DNA of 59,961 nt from Flavobacterium sp. ASW18X. GTDB lineage: Bacteria; Bacteroidota; Bacteroidia; Flavobacteriales; Flavobacteriaceae. The stretch is from the NCBI RefSeq assembly GCF_005144745.1, contig NZ_SWKK01000024.1, forward strand, positions 1 to 59,961, read 5' to 3'. Of this stretch, positions 24,475-34,830 are shown in pieces. The notes beneath the pieces were generated by a model that had not been told where the DNA came from, did not search any database, and saw only the letters and a list, made by a program, of their open reading frames with translations. Numbering within the stretch: the stretch's first letter is position 1; the number at the start of each line of letters is the position of its first letter. A program made the position numbers and the translations under genes.

Positions 24475-26811
24475 TTAAAAAGGCACTTCTGTTAAATCAT
24501 CAACTTGGAAGTCATTAAGATTGAATAAATCCCCATCGATGGATTCTCCAGTTACTTCTTTGTATTCTTTTTTTATCCAAGTTTCTACCTCATTGTACAT
24601 GCGTTCTAAATGAGCAGAAAGAAACTGATGTTTTTCATTTTCAATAATGACAGTTTCTAAGCGGTCTGAAAAATACTCCGCCAAGAACTTTTGTTGCGCA
24701 AATTTGGAATTATCTTTTATACCTTTTTTACTTTGTTTACCTTTTATACCTTTTTCATGTTGTTCCTTATCTTGTATCTTAGTATTCTGTTGTTGAATAG
24801 CGTTATTCTTTTTAATCAAATAATTCAAGTCTTCTTTAGAGAGTCTTAGAAAGCGAATGTAAAAGTTAACACTCTTAGAGATAAAGACCATATCGCCCTT
24901 ATCTAGTGCATCGATAAAATCTACGAAGAATCCAGTACGCATCATTTCTTTCCAGTGCTCTTTAAAGAGCTCCTGTGCTTCATTGTTCCAAAAATCATGA
25001 ATCAATGGCATGTTTTTTTGTTTTTTGGTATTGTGGCAATGGTGTTTTTTAAATTTACCCCAGAAGCGTTTTTGTTCAATAGGGTCTTCTAAGGTATCTG
25101 CTACCACTCCACAGAACTCTCCTTGTGAGAAATTACTAATGCGGTCTATTGGAATTAATTCGTTCATAAAAAAACTATGGCTTAGGGTTTGTCCTCCTTC
25201 AAGGTTTTGATTTAAGCCTGTCTTTTTCTGATTGGTTCGACCAATTCGTTTACTTACTTCGGTTGCTGTTTTAACCCCACTCATCCCACAGATAATCGTA
25301 CCTTGAATACCAATAATACTATTGGCTTCAGCTCTAGGGTATTTTTTTTCTAATTGTTCCATACCTTGAATGCCTGCAACTAGGGCACAAAGGTTTTCAC
25401 GACCACTTTCTAGATAATCTACTAATCCACCATAATAAAATGAACTAAGCTCATCCAATATAGCCGCAAAAGGGGCTTTATTTGGTTTGTTGGCTTCCTT
25501 TCCTACGGTCTCTACAATCATAGATAGATACGGAGCCATTACTTCCGCTTTATCCTTGTCACAGCCTACGGTAACTACTTTTTTTTGGTCGGGTTGGTTT
25601 AGGTCCAACGAAAAGTCACCACTACCTGAAAATATATAAAAGGCGTCGAGTTGATACAACCTTGATAGTTTTTCTTGTAAGGAAGCTGTGATACCTACAA
25701 GTTGCTCCATTGCAGCCCCTCCTTCAAAAGCATCCCTAAGGGATGATACCTTCATAATAATGTCTTTTTTGGCTAATAGTAAAGGCAATAGGTATTTAGC
25801 TTTAACGGAGGCTAATATGCTCACATGAGGAAGGGAACAGACCTCTAATCCGTGTTTTTCTTCCATTTCTTTGGAAAGGGCGACCAATCCCACAAATAGC
25901 CCCATAGCAGTTCCTTTAAAAAAAGCACTTTCACTTTCATCGGGTCTTTTAAGATTGGTCATCACATTATCGCATATTTTTTCAATTTCCGTGATACTGG
26001 GAATATATCTGGGTGCAATAGGATTACAGCGATGACTATAACGCATATCGGTTGTGCAAATCTGATAAAAATCAAGCTCTTTAGGTGCTGCTGTTTGATA
26101 GTACCCATAGACCTTAGAGGATAAGGACGGAAATTTAAGGTCGTATACCATCATGGAGAAATCCTTTTGTATCAACTCGTAGATGATTGGACTGATAAAT
26201 GAGAAGGTTTTACCAGATCCCATAATACCCCAAACAAAAACCGAACGAAATATATTTACAAAGTTGAGTTGACCTGTTCTTTTTTTACCGTTTAGATAGA
26301 AATCGTATTCCAAAGCAAAATTATACTTCCCTTCATACTTACGTGTGGTTTGTGGAAAGCTCTGGTTTTTTTGATTGAATTGATCCTGTTCTAATCGTTT
26401 ACTAAAAAACCAAATTGAGAGGCGCATCAATGACCTTATATATAAGAGAAACCCAACTATGATAAGGGGCATACCAACAAGGACAGGTAGATGTACTAAA
26501 TTTTTGAAGGGATAGAGTATAATTAATAATCCAATTATAGTAAAGGCCAGTGTTTTTTTTACGTTTATCTTTCTATCGGAATAGAAACGATAAAGATAGG
26601 CGGCCAATACAGGGGCTACAATGATGACCAATTTTAGATTTTTTTCACCCATGCCCTTTGAAATGAGATAGGCCACTATTGTTTTAAGAAGTGGGGGTTC
26701 TTGAATCCATTGTGTTATCCCGCTATCGAAAACGACTCTAAAATACAAGGACATTGCTAAGGTTGCCGCAGCCAGTAAGGTAATGACGAACTGAATCCTA
26801 TCGTTTTTCAT
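24475..26811 (-). CDS. Type IV coupling protein (VirD4/TraG superfamily)
   Basis: 778 aa. Four predicted N-terminal transmembrane segments lie within residues 8-130. The AAA+ ATPase has Walker A GIMGSGKT at 195-202 and a Walker B-like FAAILDELSSF near residue 450. The C-terminus is a charged, Gln/Lys-rich extension. It delivers relaxase-DNA to the T4SS channel. It is divergent from the primase/T4SS operon and shares its gap with the promoter region at 26.82 kb. Confidence 0.93.
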   Translation of the reverse strand: MKNDRIQFVITLLAAATLAMSLYFRVVFDSGITQWIQEPPLLKTIVAYLISKGMGEKNLKLVIIVAPVLAAYLYRFYSDRKINVKKTLAFTIIGLLIILYPFKNLVHLPVLVGMPLIIVGFLLYIRSLMRLSIWFFSKRLEQDQFNQKNQSFPQTTRKYEGKYNFALEYDFYLNGKKRTGQLNFVNIFRSVFVWGIMGSGKTFSFISPIIYELIQKDFSMMVYDLKFPSLSSKVYGYYQTAAPKELDFYQICTTDMRYSHRCNPIAPRYIPSITEIEKICDNVMTNLKRPDESESAFFKGTAMGLFVGLVALSKEMEEKHGLEVCSLPHVSILASVKAKYLLPLLLAKKDIIMKVSSLRDAFEGGAAMEQLVGITASLQEKLSRLYQLDAFYIFSGSGDFSLDLNQPDQKKVVTVGCDKDKAEVMAPYLSMIVETVGKEANKPNKAPFAAILDELSSFYYGGLVDYLESGRENLCALVAGIQGMEQLEKKYPRAEANSIIGIQGTIICGMSGVKTATEVSKRIGRTNQKKTGLNQNLEGGQTLSHSFFMNELIPIDRISNFSQGEFCGVVADTLEDPIEQKRFWGKFKKHHCHNTKKQKNMPLIHDFWNNEAQELFKEHWKEMMRTGFFVDFIDALDKGDMVFISKSVNFYIRFLRLSKEDLNYLIKKNNAIQQQNTKIQDKEQHEKGIKGKQSKKGIKDNSKFAQQKFLAEYFSDRLETVIIENEKHQFLSAHLERMYNEVETWIKKEYKEVTGESIDGDLFNLNDFQVDDLTEVPF

Positions 26812-26825
26812 GCCAAATGTTTTAG

Positions 26826-26833
26826 TATATTTG
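26826..26833 (+). promoter_or_regulatory. Bacteroidetes-type -7 box upstream of the primase genes
   Basis: TATATTTG matches the -7 consensus TAnnTTTG, 52 bp before the gene at 26886 in the divergent gap. No clear -33 TTTG at the right spacing was found. Confidence 0.4.
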
Positions 26834-26885
26834 TGTAAATATAGAATAATATAATTTTTTAAAAAGATAAAGTATTCTTTAGTTT

Positions 26886-28052
26886 ATGATTGTTAAAGAT
26901 ATAATGGCTCTTTTGGGCTTTAAGGAGGGGGAGACCTTACAATCTCGCTTTTTTATGCATTTCCATAAAAATGGGGATAATCATTTATTCCTATACCAGC
27001 CTATGGGAAGCAACGCTTTGCGGTTTTGTTCCCCATCGGCAGAATGGGACGGTAATCTGATTGATGTGATTACCTTTTACTATAATGCTGAAAATTCTAG
27101 CGAGTTCAACGAAGGAGACAGAATAGCCCTATTTTTAAGGGAAAATAATATTGATTTATCCCAGCTTCATTTTGATGTAGAACTTTCTCCAGTACAACAT
27201 TTTAATCTTTATCGCATTCTATTGCAGGAGTATGGTTCTTGTAAAGACCTTACCCTAAATAATGCTCTTGAATCCGATTCCCATCTGTATTTTTTCTTTA
27301 TGGATGAAGATGTGACTCCTGGTAGGCAACATAACATATTAGGGGTAGTAAGTTATGATAAGGCCAAGCAAACTGAACAAACTATTAGTTTTTCTGACCT
27401 TGGTCGAAGCATCTATTTTTCCAATCCTTCGATTTCAACCACAGAAGCTGTTGTTTTTGATTCTTTTAGGGAGATGATAGCCTTTAAATCGCGAATGAAG
27501 ACGGACTATTTTTACCTTGTTTTTAAAGGAGAATTTAATACCAATAAGGCTAAAACGATTTCCTTAATTTGTGGTGCCAAGTCAATTGTACAAACCTTTC
27601 TGGCTTTCCCGGACCATTTGGGCGGATATCAGCGCGATATAGAATATCTAAGCGTTCATGCCAATGTAGATTTAAAGAAGAAAACAGGCTATTTAAAATT
27701 AAGCGTTCCACAGAGCAAGGATAGTGAGCTATTTATAAGCCGATTGAAAGACCTAAAGACAAGCATCGAAAAGGACCTTGACCAAAACAGTATAAAAAAC
27801 CTAATCCTTATCAAGGCAGGTAAGGATTTAACGGGAGTACCCGTCTTTATCATTGAGGTAGCCCTAATTGCTAATGTACTAAAGGGGCTTTTGGTTCTAG
27901 CCTCTAAACACCTATTATCCGAACGTAATTTCCGCATTATAAAGCCAAAAGGGGTTCATTGGTCTGAGGATAGAGCAAATATTAAAAACGCAGGAAAAGA
28001 ATTCAAACTCAACATCTACGATACCATAGGAAAAGTTTATCAATACAATTAA
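26886..28052 (+). CDS. Hypothetical protein of the conjugation operon, upstream of the primase
   Basis: 388 aa, not recognised. It opens MIVKDIMALLGFKEGETLQSR and has a FHKNGDNHLFLYQ segment. The body is mixed alpha/beta, with TEAVVFDSFREMIAFKSRM in the middle, which resembles the Toprim 'E-S' element seen in the next protein; it may be a degenerate primase-related protein. It starts the operon that runs into the T4SS and ends 10 bp before the primase. Confidence 0.65.
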   Translation: MIVKDIMALLGFKEGETLQSRFFMHFHKNGDNHLFLYQPMGSNALRFCSPSAEWDGNLIDVITFYYNAENSSEFNEGDRIALFLRENNIDLSQLHFDVELSPVQHFNLYRILLQEYGSCKDLTLNNALESDSHLYFFFMDEDVTPGRQHNILGVVSYDKAKQTEQTISFSDLGRSIYFSNPSISTTEAVVFDSFREMIAFKSRMKTDYFYLVFKGEFNTNKAKTISLICGAKSIVQTFLAFPDHLGGYQRDIEYLSVHANVDLKKKTGYLKLSVPQSKDSELFISRLKDLKTSIEKDLDQNSIKNLILIKAGKDLTGVPVFIIEVALIANVLKGLLVLASKHLLSERNFRIIKPKGVHWSEDRANIKNAGKEFKLNIYDTIGKVYQYN

Positions 28053-28062
28053 CCTTCTATTT

Positions 28063-29475
28063 ATGTCTGTTTATACTAGAATCAACGAATTATTTGATAT
28101 AAAGACCCTATTGCAAACTAGAAATCCTATACGGGAAGCATTAGGTATAACCAAGGTAGAACTAGACAAAGGAAAAGGTTCCAACTCCATACAGCTGCAT
28201 ATTGAAGAACAAACAAGGGGGAGACAGCGCATATTGCTTTATGATACTGATAAGGAAGGAAAGAGTTATGGATATTTCAGGTACGATAACCGTACCTATA
28301 CCAACGACTCGGGAGATGTTATCCAATTCATCGCTAACCGTTTGAAGAGCAAAAAAACGCATGATGCCATATCTTTTTTAAACCGCTATCACTATAGAAG
28401 TCAAGTGGAAGAATGGAAAAAGCATGAAGATTTTGCCATTACAACTAAAAACAGAAATGGTTCGAAAAGTATGCCTCTTCAATTGGATGAGCTCCATAAC
28501 TTAAGAGATATAAGCCAGACGATACTAGCCGAAGCAGAACATTATTTGGAAACCCATCGAAAGATTGAAAATGACGTTATCATGTCCCCTTTGTTTGTTG
28601 AGACTATAATGCTCTATGAGCATACCGTAGAAACAGAAACAGGGCCTATTGTTTTTACCAATACCTTGTTTCCTAAGTTCGATATTCAAACCAATGAAAT
28701 AAAAGGAGCAGAAGTCAAGACTGCAGCCCGTACCAATAACAACCTTTGCCTTGGCAGAGACGAAATGCTTTGGCATTCCAATAAACCTGAGACAGTAAAT
28801 AAAATTGTGGTTTGTGAATCCGCTATAGATGCGCTTTCCCATTTTCAGCTCAACCCAAAGGACAATCAAAATACCTGGTACTTTTCTACTAACGGCAATT
28901 TCTATCCTTCCCGTCAAGGTTGGTTATACCAATGTATTTCCGCTGAAGGGCTCCATCCTGAGGAATATTCCCTTGTTCTGGCTTTTGACAGAGACCATCA
29001 AGGCTTTCAATACGACCTGTCCATGATAAATAAAGTTTTAGAGGATAGGCATCCCTCTACTTCGGTCGGCGTACAGGAGTTCTTTACCTTAGATAATATT
29101 GATGGAAAACCCTGTCTTCGTTTTCATTGTACTAACCAAACCACAAATCAAGCCGTTCAGCAGTGGTTTTTTAATATCCAAGACCACTTTAATGAAAACG
29201 CATTGGCCAAGAGGGAGAATGGTATGATTCACATTCATAATTCTAATGACCGTTTAAATTTAGTCTTCCCATCTGTAGGTAAAATGAAGGATGTTACCAT
29301 GCGACTTTCTAGCTCTCTAGTGCGCAATATTCCAATTCTATCCAATTCTAATATTAAAATAGAAAAGGCAAATTTTAAAGGAAAGGGTTTTAAGGATTGG
29401 AATGAAGTAGTGCAAAAAAACACCCAAAAACAAAAGGTGGAAGGCAAAAAACAAGCTAGAAGTAAAAAAGTATAA
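28063..29475 (+). CDS. Toprim-domain protein, probable conjugative primase
   Basis: 470 aa. The N-terminal part (YGYFRYDNRTYTNDSGDVIQF) suits the DUF3991/CHC2-type leader of plasmid primases. The Toprim core follows: IVVCESAIDALSHFQLNP with the conserved Glu (about residue 252), and LVLAFDRDHQGFQYDL with the Asp-x-Asp (about residue 308). No zinc finger is seen. It would prime the complementary strand in donor or recipient. A basic tail (KKQARSKKV) ends the protein. Confidence 0.8.
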   Translation: MSVYTRINELFDIKTLLQTRNPIREALGITKVELDKGKGSNSIQLHIEEQTRGRQRILLYDTDKEGKSYGYFRYDNRTYTNDSGDVIQFIANRLKSKKTHDAISFLNRYHYRSQVEEWKKHEDFAITTKNRNGSKSMPLQLDELHNLRDISQTILAEAEHYLETHRKIENDVIMSPLFVETIMLYEHTVETETGPIVFTNTLFPKFDIQTNEIKGAEVKTAARTNNNLCLGRDEMLWHSNKPETVNKIVVCESAIDALSHFQLNPKDNQNTWYFSTNGNFYPSRQGWLYQCISAEGLHPEEYSLVLAFDRDHQGFQYDLSMINKVLEDRHPSTSVGVQEFFTLDNIDGKPCLRFHCTNQTTNQAVQQWFFNIQDHFNENALAKRENGMIHIHNSNDRLNLVFPSVGKMKDVTMRLSSSLVRNIPILSNSNIKIEKANFKGKGFKDWNEVVQKNTQKQKVEGKKQARSKKV

Positions 29476-29542
29476 TAAATACAGAATACTTTATTTTATA
29501 TAATATTTATAGTATTCTAGTTTTTTTATTGATTTTAATTTT

Positions 29543-29550
29543 TATATTTG
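29543..29550 (+). promoter_or_regulatory. Candidate -7 box of the tra operon
   Basis: TATATTTG matches TAnnTTTG and lies 27 bp before traE, in the 101-bp AT-rich gap after the primase. The -33 element is not clear. Confidence 0.5.
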
Positions 29551-29576
29551 GCCTGTAACCATTTATAAAAATTATA

Positions 29577-29816
29577 ATGAAAGAACTTCAGAATTTTTTC
29601 AGCGAAATGGAATCGGGTCTCGGCTCTATCGCACAAAGCTTTGTTAGTATTATCGAATACTTACTTTTCTTTTCCGCTCTAATCCTAGCTGTAACCATGT
29701 TAATCACAGAACGCCGAGGTGATAATATTGGTTTTAATGCAGGAAGATGGGCGCTTATCGTATTTATAGCAGGGGTTTCTATAGCATTAGCTAAAGAGGT
29801 TTTTGGAATAGCATAA
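29577..29816 (+). CDS. traE: TraE-like (DUF4134) small T4SS protein
   Basis: 79 aa with two hydrophobic segments (SFVSIIEYLLFFSALILAVT and WALIVFIAGVSIALA). Size, topology and position before TraF and TraG match DUF4134/TraE, the Bacteroidetes counterpart of the VirB2 pilin-like component. It ends 3 bp before traF. Confidence 0.88.
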   Translation: MKELQNFFSEMESGLGSIAQSFVSIIEYLLFFSALILAVTMLITERRGDNIGFNAGRWALIVFIAGVSIALAKEVFGIA

Positions 29817-29819
29817 CCT

Positions 29820-30140
29820 ATGAAGACTTATAAAATTTATAAGACTTTACAACGCAATGCGAAGCTTTTTGGAATGGAGCGTACCATTGCGATGCAATAC
29901 ATGGCCAGTCAAGGAGGATTTATCGCTCTTTCCTTCTTTTTATTTGGAGCAAATACCCTAACGGTCTTATTGATTTTTATGTCCTTTCCTTTATTCCTGT
30001 TCATTTTCAAATTGCGCGATAGAAGGAATCGGGTACGTAATTTTAAAAAAACCAGCATCAATAAAAAAAAGCCATCAACGGTTAAATACCACTCATTAAA
30101 AATCATCCCAAATGAACAAAGCATTATTGATAAAGGATGA
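29820..30140 (+). CDS. traF: TraF-like (DUF4133) T4SS protein, VirB3 analogue
   Basis: 106 aa. Two hydrophobic helices near the middle (GGFIALSFFLFGANTL, LLIFMSFPLFLFIF) are followed by a basic cytoplasmic tail with RDRRNRVRNFKK. This fits DUF4133. The 3' end overlaps traG by 29 bp, indicating translational coupling between the VirB3- and VirB4-like proteins. Confidence 0.87.
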   Translation: MKTYKIYKTLQRNAKLFGMERTIAMQYMASQGGFIALSFFLFGANTLTVLLIFMSFPLFLFIFKLRDRRNRVRNFKKTSINKKKPSTVKYHSLKIIPNEQSIIDKG

Positions 30141-32610
30141 AACTTTGCCTATCCATGGCATTGAATCGGATGTTCTAATATCTAAGGAAAAAGGATGTTT
30201 ATCTTATGGGTTTAAGGTGTCTTATCCTGCTATATACCAGAAAGATATTGGGGTTATTGAACAAATGTCTGAGGTATTGGAAAGTATTTTTTCTGTTTTG
30301 GAAAAAGACTATTTGATACACAAGCAAGATTGGTTTTTTAATCAAGATAATTACAATCCTGAACCTTTAGTTAATGAAAGCGCTATGCAGCGTTATAATC
30401 GCATTCATTTTACAGGTAGAAAGGTACGAAAGCAATTTTCATATCTATTTATTACCAAGGTTCCATCCAATTATATAGCCTATTCCGCATCCAATACCAA
30501 TGCTTTCCTATACCGGAAAAAAACAGGAAAAGCTATTGAAAAAGACTATATAACTAAAAAGGAATTGGATGTTTTTATGAGTAAGCGTGATACCATTACT
30601 CGTATGCTGCAAAACAAACATTTTAATGCAAAAGAACTTAAAGCAGAGGATTATATTGGAAAAGAACAAGACGTAAACGGCCTTTTAGGTATGTTTAAAG
30701 ATTTCGACCCAACAACCAAGGGGAGAGACAAAATATTTAAAGACAATAGTATTCTTATAGGGGGACGTGAGCTTCGTTTTTATACCTTACAGAATAATGA
30801 ACAACTGACAGATGTACTGCAGTCTAGCTCTAATTCTCCAGAGAAAGAAGTAAACGGAAAGCCAATTGCTAAAAGTCTTATAAGCCCCCTTGGTCTTGAA
30901 TATGATAAGGACCATGTACTTAACCAATACTTTTTCGTTCCCGACCAAGAAAGGGCCTTGGAAGAAATGCAGAAAAAGTTAAATCGCATATTTAACTACA
31001 CCCACCGATTTAATCCCATTAAAGCCATAGCAGGGGATGAAGAAGTTAAAAAACCTAAGAATCTAGAGACCACAGGTAATGATATCTTTATGAATGATAC
31101 CTCGGAATTTGTTTCCGAGGTTATTGAAAAAGGTCAGAAGTTTATTTTTTCTCATGTCAATATAGGGTTGCTTGATGGGACCTATACCCGTCCTGATAAT
31201 TTTAAGCTTGATTTACGGGAAAATACAGTTGACCTGCACGATTTATACTTTGCAAGCTGCCCAGGTAACGCTATAGGGTTGCCTAATGATTTATACATGC
31301 CATTAACTAGTGGGGCTGCCGTTTCCCTTGCTTATTTTGAAGATTACTCCAAGGGAAACGCACCCTTTGGTCAAAGGGTTATCGATGTGGCTAGTGGTAA
31401 TCCCATATATTGGGATTTTTTTACCACCCCTTACAAGAACAAAACCATTACCAATTTAAATGCTTGGGGGGTCGGAAAGTCAGGTTCGGGTAAATCCTAT
31501 AGTTGGAATAGTATACTGAATCATCAATACGAAATGGGACATCATATTTTCAATATAGATGGTTCCAGTTCTTTTGAACGTGCGACCAAATACCATAATG
31601 GGGTTTTCTTTAAAGTCTCCATGTATGAGAAAATAGGTTTTAATCCTTTCCTTTTATCAAGTGGAAATGAAGAAGAAATCAATTCGAAACGGGTTTTTCT
31701 AGCCTATTTCTTATGTAATCTTTTGGAAAGTGCCGGAGAGGAATATTCGGGGGAAATACTCTTCGGCATCTTTTCCGCAACGGTAGCAGCTTACTATAAA
31801 AACGTAAATCATGACCTTTGTTTTAATAGCTTTTTTGACTTCTTTAAAGTATATGCTCCGAGCTACGTTAAAGACAATGGTATTGAGAGAAGTATAAAAC
31901 TCAATGAAATCATATTTCTTTTAAGAGAATACTATAAAGGGGGTGTTTACGATTACCTTTTGAATAACAGAGATGAGCGCCTAGCGGAGCTCATGCACCA
32001 ACGTTACATTACCTTTCAGATAAAGGAATTGAAGGATGACCCAAAACTCTTCACCAATACTACGTTTTTATTAACCAATCTGTATAAAGAAAAGTTATAC
32101 AATCCAGAACTTTTGAAATGGATTAAGTTCCTTCACTATGATGAATCTTGGACCGCTATGGATAAGCCTGTACTGGCTAATTTTATTCTAGACACCATTA
32201 AAACGGTACGCTCCCAAAATGGTTCAACGATATTCACCTCGCAGGACATAGAGGATTTCTTTAAATCACCGATTATAAAAAATACCGTTATCAACAACTC
32301 CGAAATTGGATTGATATCGGATTTAAGCACCTATAAGGGAAAGGCTGAGTACGTAAGGGATATCCTTGGTATAACCGATTCCCAAGCCAATCGGATATTC
32401 GGATTACATCGAAACATGCCACAAGGTATTAAAGCTAAGGAAATAGCTGTGATATACGCAAAAGAACACTTGCACACCTTTGGCATAGAAACCTCTAGGG
32501 AAGAAGCTGCTATTTATGAAAGTAGTCCTACAGAAAAAGAACGCTTAGCTCAGATTGATGCTAACTATCACAGTATGAAACAAACTGCTAAAGCCTTCGC
32601 CGGTAATTAA
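30112..32610 (+). CDS. traG: TraG, VirB4-type T4SS ATPase
   Basis: 832 aa. It has the N-terminal CagE/VirB4 region and a C-terminal RecA-like ATPase with Walker A GKSGSGKS at 455-462 and the Walker B-like WIKFLHYDESWTAM near residue 680. SFERATKYHNGVFFKV is typical of Bacteroidetes TraG. It powers pilus assembly and substrate transfer. Confidence 0.95.
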   Translation: MNKALLIKDETLPIHGIESDVLISKEKGCLSYGFKVSYPAIYQKDIGVIEQMSEVLESIFSVLEKDYLIHKQDWFFNQDNYNPEPLVNESAMQRYNRIHFTGRKVRKQFSYLFITKVPSNYIAYSASNTNAFLYRKKTGKAIEKDYITKKELDVFMSKRDTITRMLQNKHFNAKELKAEDYIGKEQDVNGLLGMFKDFDPTTKGRDKIFKDNSILIGGRELRFYTLQNNEQLTDVLQSSSNSPEKEVNGKPIAKSLISPLGLEYDKDHVLNQYFFVPDQERALEEMQKKLNRIFNYTHRFNPIKAIAGDEEVKKPKNLETTGNDIFMNDTSEFVSEVIEKGQKFIFSHVNIGLLDGTYTRPDNFKLDLRENTVDLHDLYFASCPGNAIGLPNDLYMPLTSGAAVSLAYFEDYSKGNAPFGQRVIDVASGNPIYWDFFTTPYKNKTITNLNAWGVGKSGSGKSYSWNSILNHQYEMGHHIFNIDGSSSFERATKYHNGVFFKVSMYEKIGFNPFLLSSGNEEEINSKRVFLAYFLCNLLESAGEEYSGEILFGIFSATVAAYYKNVNHDLCFNSFFDFFKVYAPSYVKDNGIERSIKLNEIIFLLREYYKGGVYDYLLNNRDERLAELMHQRYITFQIKELKDDPKLFTNTTFLLTNLYKEKLYNPELLKWIKFLHYDESWTAMDKPVLANFILDTIKTVRSQNGSTIFTSQDIEDFFKSPIIKNTVINNSEIGLISDLSTYKGKAEYVRDILGITDSQANRIFGLHRNMPQGIKAKEIAVIYAKEHLHTFGIETSREEAAIYESSPTEKERLAQIDANYHSMKQTAKAFAGN

Positions 32611-32629
32611 TTCATTCTAATACTATCAT

Positions 32630-33274
32630 ATGAAACAAATACGACTCATATCCCTTGTAAGCTTATTGGTTCTTCCAGTACTAGCACATGCACAATTTGC
32701 TGTAGTAGATGCAACAGCTAATGCGCAATTAGTCAAAGCCAATATTCAACTGGTTAAAGTGAATTCTCAACTCATGGCTCATAATAAGTTACTAACCCAA
32801 ATGGTGAAAAATCAACAGGTATTACTTGATTTGATTCGCCAGCAGAACAAAATATTAGCACATACAGACCAACTCAAAACAGAGGAAATTGAAACGTATA
32901 AAAAAGCTCCTGCAAGTGTTATAGTAGATTATCAATTGCGTGATTTAGAACAGGTAAAGGAAAACATGATACAAGCCGCTAGGGATTTTGTAGATTTTCT
33001 TGGTGCTGTAGAGCATTTAAAACCTAGTGATTATGAGGTATACAATGACAGGGTGGTGGGAATAGTTGAGAACACCGTTAGCGCTTGGAAACAAACCAAG
33101 CAATTATTAGCCTCTAATGATAAGATAATCCCAGCTGGAGAGCGTCAAGAACTCCTTAAATTGACTATAGAGAATATATCGTCCAACATTTCCAAAATAA
33201 GAAGCTACCAAGAACAACTGAAAATGTTGAACGATAACAGAAAAACAGCGAATCGTTTCTTCGGGGAAAACTAA
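32630..33274 (+). CDS. traI: TraI-like (DUF4141) periplasmic T4SS protein
   Basis: 214 aa. A signal peptide (RLISLVSLLVLPVLAHAQF) is followed by a long helical region rich in Gln, Asn and Leu (QLVKANIQLVKVNSQLMAHN), as in DUF4141/TraI, a VirB5-like minor pilus component. It starts 19 bp after traG. Confidence 0.78.
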   Translation: MKQIRLISLVSLLVLPVLAHAQFAVVDATANAQLVKANIQLVKVNSQLMAHNKLLTQMVKNQQVLLDLIRQQNKILAHTDQLKTEEIETYKKAPASVIVDYQLRDLEQVKENMIQAARDFVDFLGAVEHLKPSDYEVYNDRVVGIVENTVSAWKQTKQLLASNDKIIPAGERQELLKLTIENISSNISKIRSYQEQLKMLNDNRKTANRFFGEN

Positions 33275-33282
33275 GGATTGGT

Positions 33283-34161
33283 ATGGAGAGTTTCATTTTA
33301 ACTATAAAGGATTATTTCAACAGTTTTATTTGGGAACAAATAAAACTTGCTATTGAAGTTGCAGGGCCTGTAATGGAAACTTTTAAATATGTGGCCTTTA
33401 TACTAGTTCTGGCTAAAATAGCTAGAAATTTATATCAAAACCCTTCGGATTGGTGGGGTTATGTGTCTTGGCTGCCTTTAACCCTTCTTTTGTTTGAATA
33501 CGAAATGATTGTAAAGTTTTTTGTGGAGCTTTCCGCTAGTGCCGACCAATCAGTTTCCTATGCTTCCAATCATAAAATGTATCTGAAAATATTTAAAACC
33601 CCAGATATTCCAGATGAATCAGACATCGGTTTTTTTAATATCACTGTGGCTTATATGAATCAAATAATGCGTAATCAATTGGAAGTATTAATTACAAGTC
33701 AGTTGATGAATATTGTATCGATGGTTTCCATGCTTATCTATATTTTTTTAAAGATTAAAGCGATGCTGCGTTTTGTAGTACTGGTGTTTTTTGGTCCGTT
33801 GAGTATTAGTATAAGCTTTCTTCCAGGTAATGAATTTCAATGGCTCGATTGGGTTTTAAAACTGTTGGAAACAGCCATGTTTATTCCCATGTTAATGCTC
33901 ATTGATTATTTAGGATTACAAGTATTAGATAAAGCATTTAAACCTATTGTACCTGGTGAAATACTTACCATTGGCGACCAAAATTTTCAGATGTGGCTAG
34001 GGATATTCTTTTTTGCCTTGTTAGGGGTTTCTTATCTGTTTGTTCCCTCTATGGTTAAATGGGGAATAGCTAAGGCTAATAGCGGTGTTGGTGGTTCTAA
34101 AAAAGCAGCTGCAGCTGCAGCTATGGCGGCCAGAAAAATAATGACTAAAGGACTAGGTTAA
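33283..34161 (+). CDS. traJ: TraJ-like polytopic membrane protein (VirB6 analogue)
   Basis: 292 aa with five to six transmembrane helices (for example MNIVSMVSMLIYIFLKIKAML, and MWLGIFFFALLGVSYLFVP) and a C-terminal Ala-rich tail (KKAAAAAAMAARKI). It matches TraJ of Bacteroidetes elements by topology and place between TraI and TraK. Forms part of the inner-membrane channel. Confidence 0.87.
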   Translation: MESFILTIKDYFNSFIWEQIKLAIEVAGPVMETFKYVAFILVLAKIARNLYQNPSDWWGYVSWLPLTLLLFEYEMIVKFFVELSASADQSVSYASNHKMYLKIFKTPDIPDESDIGFFNITVAYMNQIMRNQLEVLITSQLMNIVSMVSMLIYIFLKIKAMLRFVVLVFFGPLSISISFLPGNEFQWLDWVLKLLETAMFIPMLMLIDYLGLQVLDKAFKPIVPGEILTIGDQNFQMWLGIFFFALLGVSYLFVPSMVKWGIAKANSGVGGSKKAAAAAAMAARKIMTKGLG

Positions 34162-34185
34162 TAATCATACTAAATAAATATTATC

Positions 34186-34830
34186 ATGTTGATATTGAAC
34201 AATATAGCAACCAAAGAAAAATTATTTACCATAGGAGCTATGGTGTCCGCCACGGTGTGCATTATCGTATCGGTAGCTGCCATGTTTATTTACCGCTCGG
34301 CACTAAAGGAGTCTAATGATAAGAAACGACAAGAAATATATGTAGCCGTAAATGGTTCCATTATAAAGGCGCAGCTTGAAGATGATTTTCAAAGACCTCT
34401 GGAGGTTGCTCACAAGGGTTTTCTAGAGCTTTTTCATAACTATTTATGGAGTATGGAACCTAATATTCGCTTTATAGAGCGTAATAAAAAGATGGCAAAA
34501 GAAATGGGGGATGCCTCAGTAGATGTTTTGTTTCGACTTTTAGAATCTAAAGGCTACTATTCCAATTTAATAGCTGGAGATTATTCTGTTATTTTTGAGG
34601 TAGAAGAAGAACATATCACCATAGACTATACTAAGGAGGTTCCAACATTCAAACTATCGGGAACTTTAAAAACCCTTAGAACAAATGATATCATCGTAAA
34701 AAAGGTGGTTACTGTCGGAAAAATTATGCAGAAAAGTTATGAATTTAGCAACTTTACTGGGTTTTACGTCAGGGATTTAGAGGTGTTGGAATTCAGCGAA
34801 GTGGAGACGATAAAATACAGGGAACTATGA
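34186..34830 (+). CDS. traK: TraK, VirB8-like T4SS protein
   Basis: 214 aa. One N-terminal transmembrane helix (IGAMVSATVCIIVSVAAMFIY) precedes a periplasmic domain with RPLEVAHKGFLELFHNYLW, the conserved TraK segment. The stop overlaps the traM start (ATGA at 34827), so they are coupled. Confidence 0.92.
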   Translation: MLILNNIATKEKLFTIGAMVSATVCIIVSVAAMFIYRSALKESNDKKRQEIYVAVNGSIIKAQLEDDFQRPLEVAHKGFLELFHNYLWSMEPNIRFIERNKKMAKEMGDASVDVLFRLLESKGYYSNLIAGDYSVIFEVEEEHITIDYTKEVPTFKLSGTLKTLRTNDIIVKKVVTVGKIMQKSYEFSNFTGFYVRDLEVLEFSEVETIKYREL